DNA from: an uncultured Pseudomonadota bacterium
Lineage (GTDB): Bacteria; Pseudomonadota; Gammaproteobacteria; Steroidobacterales; Woeseiaceae
DNA length: 64,000 nucleotides
Direction of reading: 5' to 3'
Assembly: GCA_913055625.1 (NCBI GenBank)
Contig: CAJXJW010000005.1
Coordinates: 62,001-126,000 of the forward strand
This document shows, one piece after another, positions 38,442 to 47,918 of this stretch. The notes beneath the pieces are model-generated. The model saw only the letters and a list, made by a program, of their open reading frames with translations. It was not told the DNA's origin and ran no database searches. Made by a program: the position numbers and the translations under genes. Every line of letters starts with the position of its first letter. Positions within the stretch are counted from its first letter, which is position 1.

Positions 38442-40696
38442 TTTCCCGCCGAGATCTCAGCGACGTGGTACGGACCCGTCCAGCGGTACGTCGCGTCGCC
38501 GACCGCCAGACAGTGCACTGCGGTCGGCGTCGAGTCCGCATTCGACAGGATGACAATACGTTCGTACCCTTGCGTGTCCACAAGCGAGATTGCCGTGTAG
38601 CGAGCATCGTCGTGAATGACGGCAAGTTCCGCGATACGGCTGGTCGCATTCTCGGCGCGTTCGGACACCGGGTCGTAGCTGCCGTGCGGCTCAATCACTG
38701 AAACAAACACCGTGTTCCCGGTGGCCTTGCGGCGCAGCACCAGCGCCGCGTCCCTCCGGAGATTGAACGCGGGATCGTTTGCGCCTATGCGAGCGAACAG
38801 TATGTCGTCACGTTCGCCCGCGACCGACGTTATCGTGTAGAACCTCCCGTTGGCCATGAACAGGAAGCGCAGGATCGGGTCGGACACTTGACCAGACGCC
38901 TCCAGGTACAGGTGCTGGTAGCCATATTCGCGCCCCATCGCCCGCAGCTCCCCCGGGGAATCGGCGTCGACGTTTACATCCAGCACCTGGCCCATGAACC
39001 AGAACGGCAGGTCGTACTGGTTCTCCTCGGAGGACGTGACCTTGAACACGTCCAACACGAACGGCTTCCGGCCACCCGGATCGTTGAACATGGCCAGTGT
39101 GCGGCGCATCACCGTTCCCGGGTAAGCATTTGATTCTATTGCACTAACAATCTGCATGTTCTCGTCAGAGACATCGAAAAAGACAAGGTCGGAGTGATGT
39201 CGGCTGCCGATGTCGTAGTCACCGGAGAAATGCGACGTCATGTTCTGCGTGAGCGTGTTGTGCGCGATCGTCTGCTTGGCCCACGTGGCGTTCTCGGGCA
39301 GGTAATTGCCGCCGCCTTTCTGTTCGATGTTCACGAAGCGCGCGAGCCCGTAGTCCTGCAGTATCTCGTCGCCCTGTTCGTACAGCGAGATCGACAGCTT
39401 GTCGTAGTGTCCATGACTCAGCCCCTGCGCCGCGTACTTGAAGACCAGGGTCAGATCCTCGTCGCCGTGTCGAAGGATTGCGACGCCGCCCTGTCGGCCG
39501 TTCGGCCCGTCCGAGAGATTGACGGATGTCTTCACGAATGGCCTCGCGATGCCGTCGCGAACTCCCCGCGCGACCGCGAAACCGGCTTCGTCCAGCGACA
39601 CTCTCGCCTGCCGTCCGGCAACGTCGAGAAGCCGCGGATCACGACCGCCATTGTGATAGGCGATATCGACGGCCGTCACGAGTTCGCGGGAGTAGATCGA
39701 CATGCCCTTCTGGGCGTCGTTCAGCGGGAAGAATTCGCCGTCGGCATCGGACAAGGTCAACAAGGTGCCTACGGCTTTGAGCAGGACGCCGTCCTTGTGC
39801 TCGAAAACACCGAGTTCCGGCCTCAGGTTGTGGAGCCCCTGCGCGAATATCAGGAACGGGTACATCGCGTAGCGCTGGTAGTACGGGCCTTCCGTGTAGT
39901 AGCCATCGGGCGAGAACGGTTCCTCCAGGTTCGCGAAAAAGCCGGCCGCCTGCCCTTCCACCTTGATATAGCCCCCGTCGTCGTCCCGGGCGCCGGCCGC
40001 GAGGCCATCGTCCTCGAGGCCGTACAACGCACGCCGGACGAGCTCGTCGTCGCCCATCACCAGGCCGATCATCCCGACCGCGGCATTTCCCCAGGTGCTG
40101 TGATTGTGCACGCGGTTGAAGAACTGCGGGTTCTCGACGGAGAGAAAATCGGCGAACGGCCGGAACAGGTTGGTCTCGAGCCTTTCGCGCTCCTCCTCGG
40201 ACAACCAGTCGTAGATCGTGTCGTAGGCCTGGCTCGCGTAGACCAGCCAGTTCGCATCGTTGAGGCATTGCCAGAACAGTTTCCCACGTGCGTAGGATCG
40301 GGTCTGCGGGTGCAATGGCAGGTCTTTGTACATCGCCTCGTACTGGAACAGCATGTCGCGTACGTAGACGGCGTACTTCTCGTCCTCAAGCAGCTGGAAC
40401 AGCACGCCGGCCTTCTGCATCGCGAAAAAATTGCGCTTGTGGCGCTCGTGCGTATAACCGCCCGAAAAGTCCTTCGGGATCGGCGTATCGATGCCCGACA
40501 CGATCTCGGCGTCAACCTCCGTCCGGACGACTTCCAGCGTGGCATCGAACAGCGGCACGCGGCCGAGCTCCGACCGGATCTGCTGCACGCCGGCCCGGGT
40601 CAGGACTAGCCCCGGATGCTCGGCCGATGCGGACATCGACGACAGCAGGAGCGCCGGGATGAGCAGGAGAGTCTTTGCTGTGCGTGCTCGGTGCAT
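38438..40696 (-). CDS. PL17 oligoalginate lyase
   Basis: 752 residues with a signal peptide (about 1-25). An alpha-toroid N-terminal half is followed by a heparinase II/III-like beta-sandwich. PL17 active-site signatures are Asn198-His199 in RVHNHSTWGNAAVGMIGLV, the tyrosines at 272-273 in GYYTEGPYYQRYAMYPF, and the later SHGHYDKLSISLYEQG histidine. It cleaves alginate oligomers exolytically to monomeric unsaturated uronate, probably in the periplasm. It is separately terminated from the receptor gene upstream by two hairpins, so it likely has its own promoter in 40697-40774. Confidence 0.92.
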   Translation of the reverse strand: MHRARTAKTLLLIPALLLSSMSASAEHPGLVLTRAGVQQIRSELGRVPLFDATLEVVRTEVDAEIVSGIDTPIPKDFSGGYTHERHKRNFFAMQKAGVLFQLLEDEKYAVYVRDMLFQYEAMYKDLPLHPQTRSYARGKLFWQCLNDANWLVYASQAYDTIYDWLSEEERERLETNLFRPFADFLSVENPQFFNRVHNHSTWGNAAVGMIGLVMGDDELVRRALYGLEDDGLAAGARDDDGGYIKVEGQAAGFFANLEEPFSPDGYYTEGPYYQRYAMYPFLIFAQGLHNLRPELGVFEHKDGVLLKAVGTLLTLSDADGEFFPLNDAQKGMSIYSRELVTAVDIAYHNGGRDPRLLDVAGRQARVSLDEAGFAVARGVRDGIARPFVKTSVNLSDGPNGRQGGVAILRHGDEDLTLVFKYAAQGLSHGHYDKLSISLYEQGDEILQDYGLARFVNIEQKGGGNYLPENATWAKQTIAHNTLTQNMTSHFSGDYDIGSRHHSDLVFFDVSDENMQIVSAIESNAYPGTVMRRTLAMFNDPGGRKPFVLDVFKVTSSEENQYDLPFWFMGQVLDVNVDADSPGELRAMGREYGYQHLYLEASGQVSDPILRFLFMANGRFYTITSVAGERDDILFARIGANDPAFNLRRDAALVLRRKATGNTVFVSVIEPHGSYDPVSERAENATSRIAELAVIHDDARYTAISLVDTQGYERIVILSNADSTPTAVHCLAVGDATYRWTGPYHVAEISAGN

Positions 40697-40774
40697 TTGT
40701 CGCAGGCCTCTCAGTTCGAACGCGATGGTCGCGAATCAGCGGATGCCGACAAGCTATCAACAACCGCCCGCGAA

Positions 40775-40803
40775 GAAAAAAGCCCCGGCACCAGGCCGGG
40801 GCT
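40775..40803 (-). terminator. Intrinsic terminator after the first alginate receptor gene
   Basis: On the minus strand AGCCCCGGC, loop CTGGT, GCCGGGGCT, then TTTTTT. A second hairpin with 8-bp arms and a 3-base loop lies just before it at 40818-40836. Both separate the receptor transcript from PL17. Confidence 0.9.
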
Positions 40804-40842
40804 CGCGGGGGACCCGGGCGCCATCAAGGATGGCGCTCCGGG

Positions 40843-43782
40843 CTAGAAGCGGTAGCTCGCGCCGAACGTCAGTCGACGGTCAGTCAGACCCTGCCAGCAC
40901 AGCAGCGCGCCCTCGTTGACACAGGACTGCACCACGTCTTCCTCGGTCAGGTTGACGCCCTCGATGCCGACGCTGAGATTATCGGTCACCGCGTAGTTGA
41001 CGCTGACGTTCAGCTGACCACGGTCTTCCTGAACCACCGGGAACCCCCAGGGCAGGCTGCTCGTGCTGCCGAAGTCCTCCGATCGGTAAGCCTCACGCCA
41101 GGTGTAACGTGCCCTGGCCGAAAGGCCGAACTTCTCGTAGTAGAGCGTCAGGTTGTACGCGTTCTCCGACAAGTCGATCAGTTGCGCACGAAGCGTCACG
41201 TCCGGGGAACCCAGGGCCGTGAACACATCATTGGCGCGTGACGTCGGGTTCAGGAACGTATCGCCTCCGGAGAATTCCTGGATCGTGTAGTTCGCCAGGA
41301 AGCCGAAGCCGGAAGCCCAACCGATGCTGCCTTCAAACTCGGAAAGGTCATACTGGAATGCAAACTCGAAACCTTCCTGCTTGGTCTTGCCGGCACCGTT
41401 GATCGTGGACGAAATCGGCACGCAGACGCCGACGCCCGGATCCGGACCGAACACGTTGATGTCCGCAATCGGGTTGAAGATGCCGCCAGCCTCGCAAGGC
41501 GGTGTTATGTCGCGATAGCCCGTGACGGGATCCTCGAACGGGGATTCCGTCGTGGCAACGAACAGACCGGTCCGCTCTTTGTGAAAGTAGCCGACACTGA
41601 CCACGCTTGCCGGCGCAAAGTACCACTCGACAGACAGATCAAACGACTCGACTTCTTCCGGCTCGAGGTTCGGGTTACCGATCGGCACGGCCGGGTTCGG
41701 GCTGGTTTCGAACGTCACCGAGGTCGACAGCGCGTCGAAATCCGGGCGGCGGATATCCTTGCCCCAGCCGCCGCGGATGACCAGGTCGTCTCTGACGTCT
41801 GCCACCACGTTGATACGCGGTAGGACGAAGTCGTAGTTACCGGTATTGGTCGTCGGCGTCACCTGGCCGTTGAGGACGCTGTTGCCGACCGACTTGATGT
41901 CGGTCTCCAGGTAGCGCAGTCCGGCGTTGCCGCGGAACATGCCGTACTGGAAGTTTGCCTGTGCGTAAAAGGCGTTCGTTTCTTCCTCGATGTCGAAGAA
42001 GGCTGCGACGGTCGACGTCGGCTCGCTGATAGGGCCCTGCGTCGATCCCGTGTTCGCGTTGTTTGCCTCGATGGCCGCGTTGAGTACGTCAACCACCCCT
42101 TGCGGATCGGAATTGACCATCTCCGGGTTGATCACGAGGAAGTCGCGAACGTACAGGTCCCGGCCATCCGCTTCGTTGAAGTTGTCCGGGCCGGTCGTGA
42201 TGACGCTGGCGAACAGGTCGCCGGTCGGGCTGTCGTCGAAGTTGCGCAAGCCGACGTTCGAGCCGCGGTCGTCGTTGAGGCTGGAACTCTTGCTGTAGCG
42301 ATAGCCGAAATCGATCGACGTGACCCCGGACCATTCCAGGTCATACGAGAAGTCGGCCCGGAACGCGGTCTCGCTGTTCTCGGTGATGTCCTGTGCCTGG
42401 TTGACGTCGCGCAGCATGTAGTTCGCCGGATCGAGCAACTGCGCGACCGTTGGCGACCCGGCCACACCCTCGGCAATGCCGAATGCCAGTGAGCCGCCGG
42501 TCAGGTCGTACACGAAGGGCGTGCCGTTCTCGTTCGACGAATTGCTTGCCACGTTCGGGTTGATGAAGTTGAGCGTGGTATCGAACGTCGGGCTGATCGT
42601 GTCGTTCGACGAGGACGATAGCTCGACGGTGCCCGACCAGCGTCCGATGAGCCAGTCGCCGCCCAGACGGAACACATCGCTGTCCGTCACGCGCGAGCCG
42701 GTGTCCGTGGACATGCGCAGGTTCGGATCCGCGTCACCGGCCTCGACGGGAATGACGCCCGTGAGTGCCGCCTGGATGCTACCGATCGTCTGTGAACCGT
42801 TCTGGCCATCCAGCGTACCGAAATTCACCGTCTCGTAAGTATCGGGAGCCGCAACATCCCTGAGGTCGCTGACACCCGAAGCCTGGATTCGCGTGCTCTC
42901 CTGGTAACGCTCCTGGTCATTGATGACCGCGTCGAAATACAACTTCAGCCCGTCGTTCGGTGCCCACTCGAACGAACCGACGAAATTCGTCGTTTCGTAC
43001 TCGTAGTTGTCGTAGTCCTGCACGAAGAACTGGATGGGCAGGAAATCGAAGGACTGGGACGCCGGAACACCGCTGGCCGACGTCACGAGGTTGTCACGAT
43101 CGGCGCGGGGGCGGAATGCCGTCACGTCCTGCTCGCTCCAGCTGCCGCTGATCACGACGCCGAAATCGCCGTTGTCCGTCGTCCAGTTGTCGCCCCAGGT
43201 ACCTGACACCCGGGGTTGCAGTCCGCCGTCTGTCGACAGGCTGCTGTCTTCACCCTGGATACGAAAAGCAAGCAGGGACTCGGTCAGGTCGAGAGGCCGC
43301 CGGGTCCGGAGGTTGATCGTGCCACCGACGGATCCTTCGATCGTCTTCGCTTCCGGTGCCTTGACGACTTCAACCGAGGAGATCAGCGACGCGGCGACGT
43401 CTTCGAAGTCGATGCCGCTACGGCCGGCTCCCGAGCCAACGGTCGAAACCCCGTTGATTTCGGTGCGATTCGCGTTCGTGCCGCGAATCTGAACGCCGGT
43501 ACCCACACCCGCCTCGCGAGTGATCTGGACGCCGGTGATGTTCTCGAGCACCTCGGCCAGGTTCTGATCCGGCAGCTTGCCGATGTCCTCGGCATAGATG
43601 GCTTCAATCAGGTTATCCGAATTGCGCTTCGCCTCGACTGAGCTGGCGAGCGACCCCCGGATACCCGTGACGACGATCTCCTCGAGCGCGCCGTCGCCCT
43701 GCTCCTGCGCGAAACTGGCGGATACGGGCACGAGTGTGCCGGCGAATAGCGCCAGCGCGGTAGTTATTCCTCGATTACTCAC
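40843..43782 (-). CDS. TonB-dependent receptor 1 of the alginate locus
   Basis: 979 residues. Signal peptide MSNRGITTALALFAGTLVPV, cut near SFAQEQ, then the TonB box region LEEIVVTGIRGSLASSVEAK. Plug domain with DIGKLPDQNLAEVLENITGV and QIRGTNANRTEINGV. The large barrel ends TFGASYRF, with a C-terminal Phe. This is the Caulobacter-type receptor group common in glycan-using proteobacteria. It is likely to import alginate oligomers. It is divergent from GntR regulator 2 across overlapping promoters with a palindromic operator. Confidence 0.93.
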   Translation of the reverse strand: MSNRGITTALALFAGTLVPVSASFAQEQGDGALEEIVVTGIRGSLASSVEAKRNSDNLIEAIYAEDIGKLPDQNLAEVLENITGVQITREAGVGTGVQIRGTNANRTEINGVSTVGSGAGRSGIDFEDVAASLISSVEVVKAPEAKTIEGSVGGTINLRTRRPLDLTESLLAFRIQGEDSSLSTDGGLQPRVSGTWGDNWTTDNGDFGVVISGSWSEQDVTAFRPRADRDNLVTSASGVPASQSFDFLPIQFFVQDYDNYEYETTNFVGSFEWAPNDGLKLYFDAVINDQERYQESTRIQASGVSDLRDVAAPDTYETVNFGTLDGQNGSQTIGSIQAALTGVIPVEAGDADPNLRMSTDTGSRVTDSDVFRLGGDWLIGRWSGTVELSSSSNDTISPTFDTTLNFINPNVASNSSNENGTPFVYDLTGGSLAFGIAEGVAGSPTVAQLLDPANYMLRDVNQAQDITENSETAFRADFSYDLEWSGVTSIDFGYRYSKSSSLNDDRGSNVGLRNFDDSPTGDLFASVITTGPDNFNEADGRDLYVRDFLVINPEMVNSDPQGVVDVLNAAIEANNANTGSTQGPISEPTSTVAAFFDIEEETNAFYAQANFQYGMFRGNAGLRYLETDIKSVGNSVLNGQVTPTTNTGNYDFVLPRINVVADVRDDLVIRGGWGKDIRRPDFDALSTSVTFETSPNPAVPIGNPNLEPEEVESFDLSVEWYFAPASVVSVGYFHKERTGLFVATTESPFEDPVTGYRDITPPCEAGGIFNPIADINVFGPDPGVGVCVPISSTINGAGKTKQEGFEFAFQYDLSEFEGSIGWASGFGFLANYTIQEFSGGDTFLNPTSRANDVFTALGSPDVTLRAQLIDLSENAYNLTLYYEKFGLSARARYTWREAYRSEDFGSTSSLPWGFPVVQEDRGQLNVSVNYAVTDNLSVGIEGVNLTEEDVVQSCVNEGALLCWQGLTDRRLTFGASYRF

Positions 43783-43857
43783 GGTTTCCCCCCCGGAATA
43801 GTAGAGATATGACGAATTGTAGGCCGGGCCATGTCACCGCCCAGACCAACAGTAAAA

Positions 43858-43921
43858 ACCAATTGACTCGATTTTGTCAACCGGTCTATCATTCCAATAT
43901 TCATCAATTGGTAGGACCAAT
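43858..43921. promoter_or_regulatory. Overlapping divergent promoters and palindromic GntR operator
   Basis: Plus strand: TTGACT (43863-43868) and TATCAT (43887-43892), 18 bases apart, read toward GntR regulator 2. Minus strand: TTGACA (43880-43875) begins a promoter toward the receptor. Downstream of the plus promoter, ATTGGTAGGACCAAT (43907-43921) is a perfect 6-bp palindrome with a 3-base spacer, the shape of a FadR/GntR operator. A half site ACCAATT (43858-43864) lies inside the minus promoter spacer. Confidence 0.65.
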
Positions 43922-44050
43922 CAGTTTGCAGGCCCTCCGGCTTTGCGGTACACCGGTGGCACAACGGGCCACACTCTCCACGATAGACGCGCCCGGGCCC
44001 GCCACGCCGCGCCCGGGCACTGGACTGACCATTCCTGCCCGGGGGGCGTC

Positions 44051-44815
44051 ATGGCAAAGGAAAAGCGGCTGTACCACGTCGTGTCGGACCGGATCCGGCG
44101 CATGATCAGTGACGGGACCTACCCGCCCGGCAGCCGGCTCCCCGGGGAGCGTGAACTGGCGGAGCGATTCGACGTCAGTCGCGTCACCATCCGCGAAGCC
44201 GAGATCGCGTTGCAGGCGCTCGGCCACCTCAGCATCAGGACCGGTTCCGGTGTCTACGTGCTCGACCCGCCCCGCGCCGGGGACGGGTCGCTGCCATTCC
44301 CGAGCGTCAGCGCTTTCGAGCTGACGGAGGCGCGCCTGTTGTTCGAGTCGGAGGCCGCGGCGCTCGCCGCAAGGGCGATCACGCCGGAAGCACTCGATCG
44401 GCTTGGCGAACTCGTCGAGACCATGGGCGCCGAACATGACGACGAGGCCTCGCAGCAGGCCGACCGCGAATTCCACCTGACGATCGCGGCCGAATCACGA
44501 AACGCCGTCGTCCAGTTCGTCATCGAGACACTCTGGAAAATCCGCACCGAGCTGCAGGCGGTCCGCGAGGTTCACGCAGCGGTGTGCGCGAACGAGACGG
44601 CCGCCGACCGCGGCGCCGAACACGAGGAAGTTCTGGCCGCTCTGCGCAACCGCGACCCCCTCGCGGCGCGCAGGGCGATGCAGAAGCACTTCACGCGCCT
44701 GCTGACGTCCATGATTGACGTCACCGAAGAGAAAGCTGTCGAAGAGCTGCGCAGGAAAGCGATGGCGAGTCGGCAGCGGTATCTGAACGACGCCGCACAA
44801 CACAGGACTGGCTGA
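44051..44815 (+). CDS. GntR/FadR-type regulator 2 of the alginate locus
   Basis: 254 residues from the ATG at 44051. Paralogue of the regulator at 37683: both start MA-x-EKRLY and share the P-x-ERELAERF-x-VSR-x-TIREA helix region and RTGSGVYVLD. C-terminal FCD domain with FELTEARLLFESEAAALAAR, ADREFHLTI and HEEVLAALRNRDPLAARRAM. It is followed after 3 bases by the PL6 lyase gene, so regulator and enzyme share a transcript. A palindromic operator candidate lies 130 bases before its start. Confidence 0.9.
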   Translation: MAKEKRLYHVVSDRIRRMISDGTYPPGSRLPGERELAERFDVSRVTIREAEIALQALGHLSIRTGSGVYVLDPPRAGDGSLPFPSVSAFELTEARLLFESEAAALAARAITPEALDRLGELVETMGAEHDDEASQQADREFHLTIAAESRNAVVQFVIETLWKIRTELQAVREVHAAVCANETAADRGAEHEEVLAALRNRDPLAARRAMQKHFTRLLTSMIDVTEEKAVEELRRKAMASRQRYLNDAAQHRTG

Positions 44816-44818
44816 CCC

Positions 44819-47062
44819 ATGATTCGCACACCCGAGTATCGATTCGTATTTCTTCTGCTCATCGCCATAGCGCTCGGCGCCTGCGAACCCGGCATCGACG
44901 GCCAGCTCGTTCGATCTCCGGACGAGTTCAACGAGGCCGCCTCGACGCTCCGACCCGGCGACCGGGTGGTACTTGCCAACGGCACGTGGCGCGATGTCGA
45001 GCTGATCTTCAAGGCGCACGGGACGGCAGAAGCACCCATCGTCCTGACCGCGGAGGATCCAGGCAAGGTCGTGATCAGCGGCCAGTCACGACTCGCCTTT
45101 TCCGGCGAGCACATCCTCGTATCGGGACTGGTGTTCAGGGACGGCTACACGCCGACCAGCGAGGTAATCGCGTTTCGCACGTCGTCCGACGAGCTCGCCA
45201 GTCATTCCCGCGTCACGAATACCGTGATCGACGATTTCAGCAATCCCGAGCGCTTCTCGTCCGACACCTGGGTCGCGCTCTACGGCAAGAACAACCGCTT
45301 TGATCACAACACGCTGATTGGCAAGGGAAACAGCGGCGTGACGATGGCTGTCCGCCTGAACTCCGAAGCGAGCCTGGAGAACGGCCACGTCATCGAGTAC
45401 AACTACTTCGGGCCTCGCCAGACGTTGGGCTCGAACGGGGGCGAGACACTCCGGATCGGGACCAGCCACTACTCACGGGAATTCTCGAACACGATCGTCC
45501 GGCACAACTACTTCGATCGCACCAGCGGCGAGTTGGAGATCATCTCGAGCAAGTCCTGCGGCAACACGATCAGCGGCAACGTGTTCTTCGAGAGCCAGGG
45601 TACGCTCACCATGCGGCACGGGCACTACACGCTGGTCGAGAACAACTACTTCCTCGGCAATCGCAAGCCGAATACCGGCGGTATTCGTGTCATCAACGAG
45701 AACCAGACCGTCCGCAACAACTACCTGTACGGCCTGGCCGGCCACCGGTTTCGCGGCGCACTGGTCGTGATGAATGGCGTGCCGAACGGCCCCATCAACC
45801 GGTACGACCCGGTGACCGACTCCGTCATCGACAACAACATCGTTGTCGAGAGCGACCACATCCAGTTGTGCGCGGGCGCCGACGCGGAGCGTTCCGCACC
45901 ACCCATCCGGACGTCGATGAGCGGCAATATCATCATGTCGACGTCGAATCCCGACCCGTTCACGATCTACGACGACATTTCGGGGATTACGTTCGAAGAC
46001 AACATCGTGAACGACGAACTGACCGTACCGATAGACCGCGGCTTCTCGCCCGCGCCGTATTCCGTCACGGAGAACGCGTACGGGCTATTGGCGCCGGAGG
46101 CATCCCTCGTCGAGGCAATCGGTTTCGAAGAGATCAAATTGCCTGTCACGAAGGAAGATACGGGCGCCAGCTACTATCCGAAACCCGATGGGAAGGTGGC
46201 GTTTCGCAGCGGCCATCGCATTGACGTCGCGCCGGGCGTCGATAGCCTGCTGGCGGCGTTGGATGCCAGCGCTCCCGGCGACACGCTGGTGCTGGAGAAC
46301 GGCGGCGAGTACCTGCTCACGAAGTATGCCTACGCGCGACACCCGGTCTCGATCATCGCGGAAGACGGCGATAGAGCGCTCGTTCGTTCCGAGAAGTCGA
46401 CCTTCTTCATCATCGAGAATGGCGGCTCGCTGGAGCTCGAAAACCTCCGGATCGACGGGGCAGAGTCGCCGGACATCGCCGGCAATAACGTCATCAGCAC
46501 CAGCCGGTACTCAATGAACCGCAACTACTCCCTGGCGGTACGCAACTGCAGGGTAATGGACCTGGACGTGAACCACAGCTTTGATTTCCTCAAGGTATTC
46601 CAGAGTACGTTCGCGGATTCGATCGAGATCGTCGACACCGAGATGACGAACATCACCGGCTCGGTGCTCGCGCTGGACAAGGAAACCGACGATCTCGGCA
46701 TCTACAACGTCGAGAACCTTGTCATCCGTGGCAGCACGTTCTCGGACATCCAGGGTGCCGTCGCCAGCGTCTATCGCGGCGGCACGGACGAGAGCACGTT
46801 CGGCCCGATCGTATCGATCATGGGCAATGAGTTTTCCAACGTGGGGAACGGCTCGCGCAACCGGACCGGCGCGTCCCTCAAATTCCACGGCGTACAACGG
46901 CTGGAAATTGCCGACTCGAACTGGACCAGCAGCGCGCCACTGGAACTGTTTCTGACGAACGGCGAGCCTATCACGCGCATTGCCGACGTCGTCATGCGGG
47001 ACACCGGCCCCATTCGCGCGAACAAGAGCGACTACGAACTCGAAAACGTCATTTTCGACTGA
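44819..47062 (+). CDS. PL6 alginate lyase (lipoprotein)
   Basis: 747 residues. Lipobox IALGAC (Cys22), so probably anchored in the outer membrane. Right-handed beta-helix with many NNYF/NNIV-type turns. The PL6 catalytic pair is visible: Lys245 in EIISSKSCGNTISGNVFFE and Arg266 in TLTMRHGHYTLVENNYF, 21 residues apart, as in characterised PL6 enzymes. The protein has a second C-terminal helix domain (about 470-747), the two-domain form. It cleaves alginate (often MG-rich) by beta-elimination. It ends overlapping the convergent hydratase gene by 14 bases. Confidence 0.92.
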   Translation: MIRTPEYRFVFLLLIAIALGACEPGIDGQLVRSPDEFNEAASTLRPGDRVVLANGTWRDVELIFKAHGTAEAPIVLTAEDPGKVVISGQSRLAFSGEHILVSGLVFRDGYTPTSEVIAFRTSSDELASHSRVTNTVIDDFSNPERFSSDTWVALYGKNNRFDHNTLIGKGNSGVTMAVRLNSEASLENGHVIEYNYFGPRQTLGSNGGETLRIGTSHYSREFSNTIVRHNYFDRTSGELEIISSKSCGNTISGNVFFESQGTLTMRHGHYTLVENNYFLGNRKPNTGGIRVINENQTVRNNYLYGLAGHRFRGALVVMNGVPNGPINRYDPVTDSVIDNNIVVESDHIQLCAGADAERSAPPIRTSMSGNIIMSTSNPDPFTIYDDISGITFEDNIVNDELTVPIDRGFSPAPYSVTENAYGLLAPEASLVEAIGFEEIKLPVTKEDTGASYYPKPDGKVAFRSGHRIDVAPGVDSLLAALDASAPGDTLVLENGGEYLLTKYAYARHPVSIIAEDGDRALVRSEKSTFFIIENGGSLELENLRIDGAESPDIAGNNVISTSRYSMNRNYSLAVRNCRVMDLDVNHSFDFLKVFQSTFADSIEIVDTEMTNITGSVLALDKETDDLGIYNVENLVIRGSTFSDIQGAVASVYRGGTDESTFGPIVSIMGNEFSNVGNGSRNRTGASLKFHGVQRLEIADSNWTSSAPLELFLTNGEPITRIADVVMRDTGPIRANKSDYELENVIFD

Positions 47063-47906
47063 TTGACTCGAACCGGACGTCGAACCAGCCCAGCGCCCCG
47101 AAATCGACGCGGGCCGTGGCGCCGACGTCGACCGGGTGAACCCCGGTGAGCAGCCCGGTGGAGACCAGGGTTCCTCTCGCCAGCTCGATGCCGTGGCGCC
47201 CGCAGTGGTCGAGGAGGAACCGCAATGCCTGCACCGGGTCGCCGGTAATCGGGCCCGGGCTGGCAGAACCCACTTCCTGGCCGTCGACGGACACGCGCGT
47301 GACCAGTGAGCCCACCGGTAAGCCCCGAAACCCGGCAATTTCCGGGCCGACGATCACGCCGGCGTTCAGGCCGAAGTCGGCGATGATGGCAACGGCGCCG
47401 AGATCCAGGATGCGCGGCACCGGGCTGCTCGCTATCTCGGCGCCACAGAAGGCCCTGGATACCAGGCGGACAAGATCATCATCCGTGCGGTCCATTGTGC
47501 CCGGCGCCACCGTCCTGCCGAGCTCGAAAACGAACTCGGCTTCGACGGCGGCAAAACCGTCGCCGAAAACATGGGCCACCGTTTCCGCGCCCGAAGCCAC
47601 GGTACTGATCGTCGACCCGAACACCGGCCCGGCCAGCCTTTCCGTCCCGAATCGTTCGCGATCGCCGGCGGGCAATCGTGCCACTTTCCAGCCGGCGACG
47701 TCTTCGGGCCATCGCCCGATGGACATCATCTGGATTGCGTAGGCCTGTTCGAGGTCCTCGGGCAGCGATCCCGGGAACTGCGGCAATCGTCTACCGCGGA
47801 TGCGCGCGTCGAGAAGGCAGTCCGATATCGCTTTGCCATTCACCGGGTGTGACGCACCCGGCTCGCCGGGTGCCTGATTCGTGTTCGTCGAGTTCCGCAT
47901 CTGCAA
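47049..47906 (-). CDS. Hydratase / fumarylacetoacetate-hydrolase-superfamily protein (MhpD-like)
   Basis: 285 residues. The MhpD-like signatures are AYAIQMMSIGRWPEDVAGWK, AVEAEFVFELGR, CGAEIASSPV and the final STGLLTGVHPVDVGATARVDF. Two conserved acidic metal ligands are likely in EAEFVFE. The superfamily hydrates 2-oxopent-4-enoate-like acids or acts as dehydratase or decarboxylase on 2-oxo acids. It is the last gene of the minus-strand alginate operon, 12 bases after the PL7 lipoprotein gene, so it may act on an alginate-derived 2-oxo acid. That is inference; the family is not a standard alginate gene. Confidence 0.78.
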   Translation of the reverse strand: MQMRNSTNTNQAPGEPGASHPVNGKAISDCLLDARIRGRRLPQFPGSLPEDLEQAYAIQMMSIGRWPEDVAGWKVARLPAGDRERFGTERLAGPVFGSTISTVASGAETVAHVFGDGFAAVEAEFVFELGRTVAPGTMDRTDDDLVRLVSRAFCGAEIASSPVPRILDLGAVAIIADFGLNAGVIVGPEIAGFRGLPVGSLVTRVSVDGQEVGSASPGPITGDPVQALRFLLDHCGRHGIELARGTLVSTGLLTGVHPVDVGATARVDFGALGWFDVRFESISRK

Positions 47907-47918
47907 GTGTTTCCCTGC

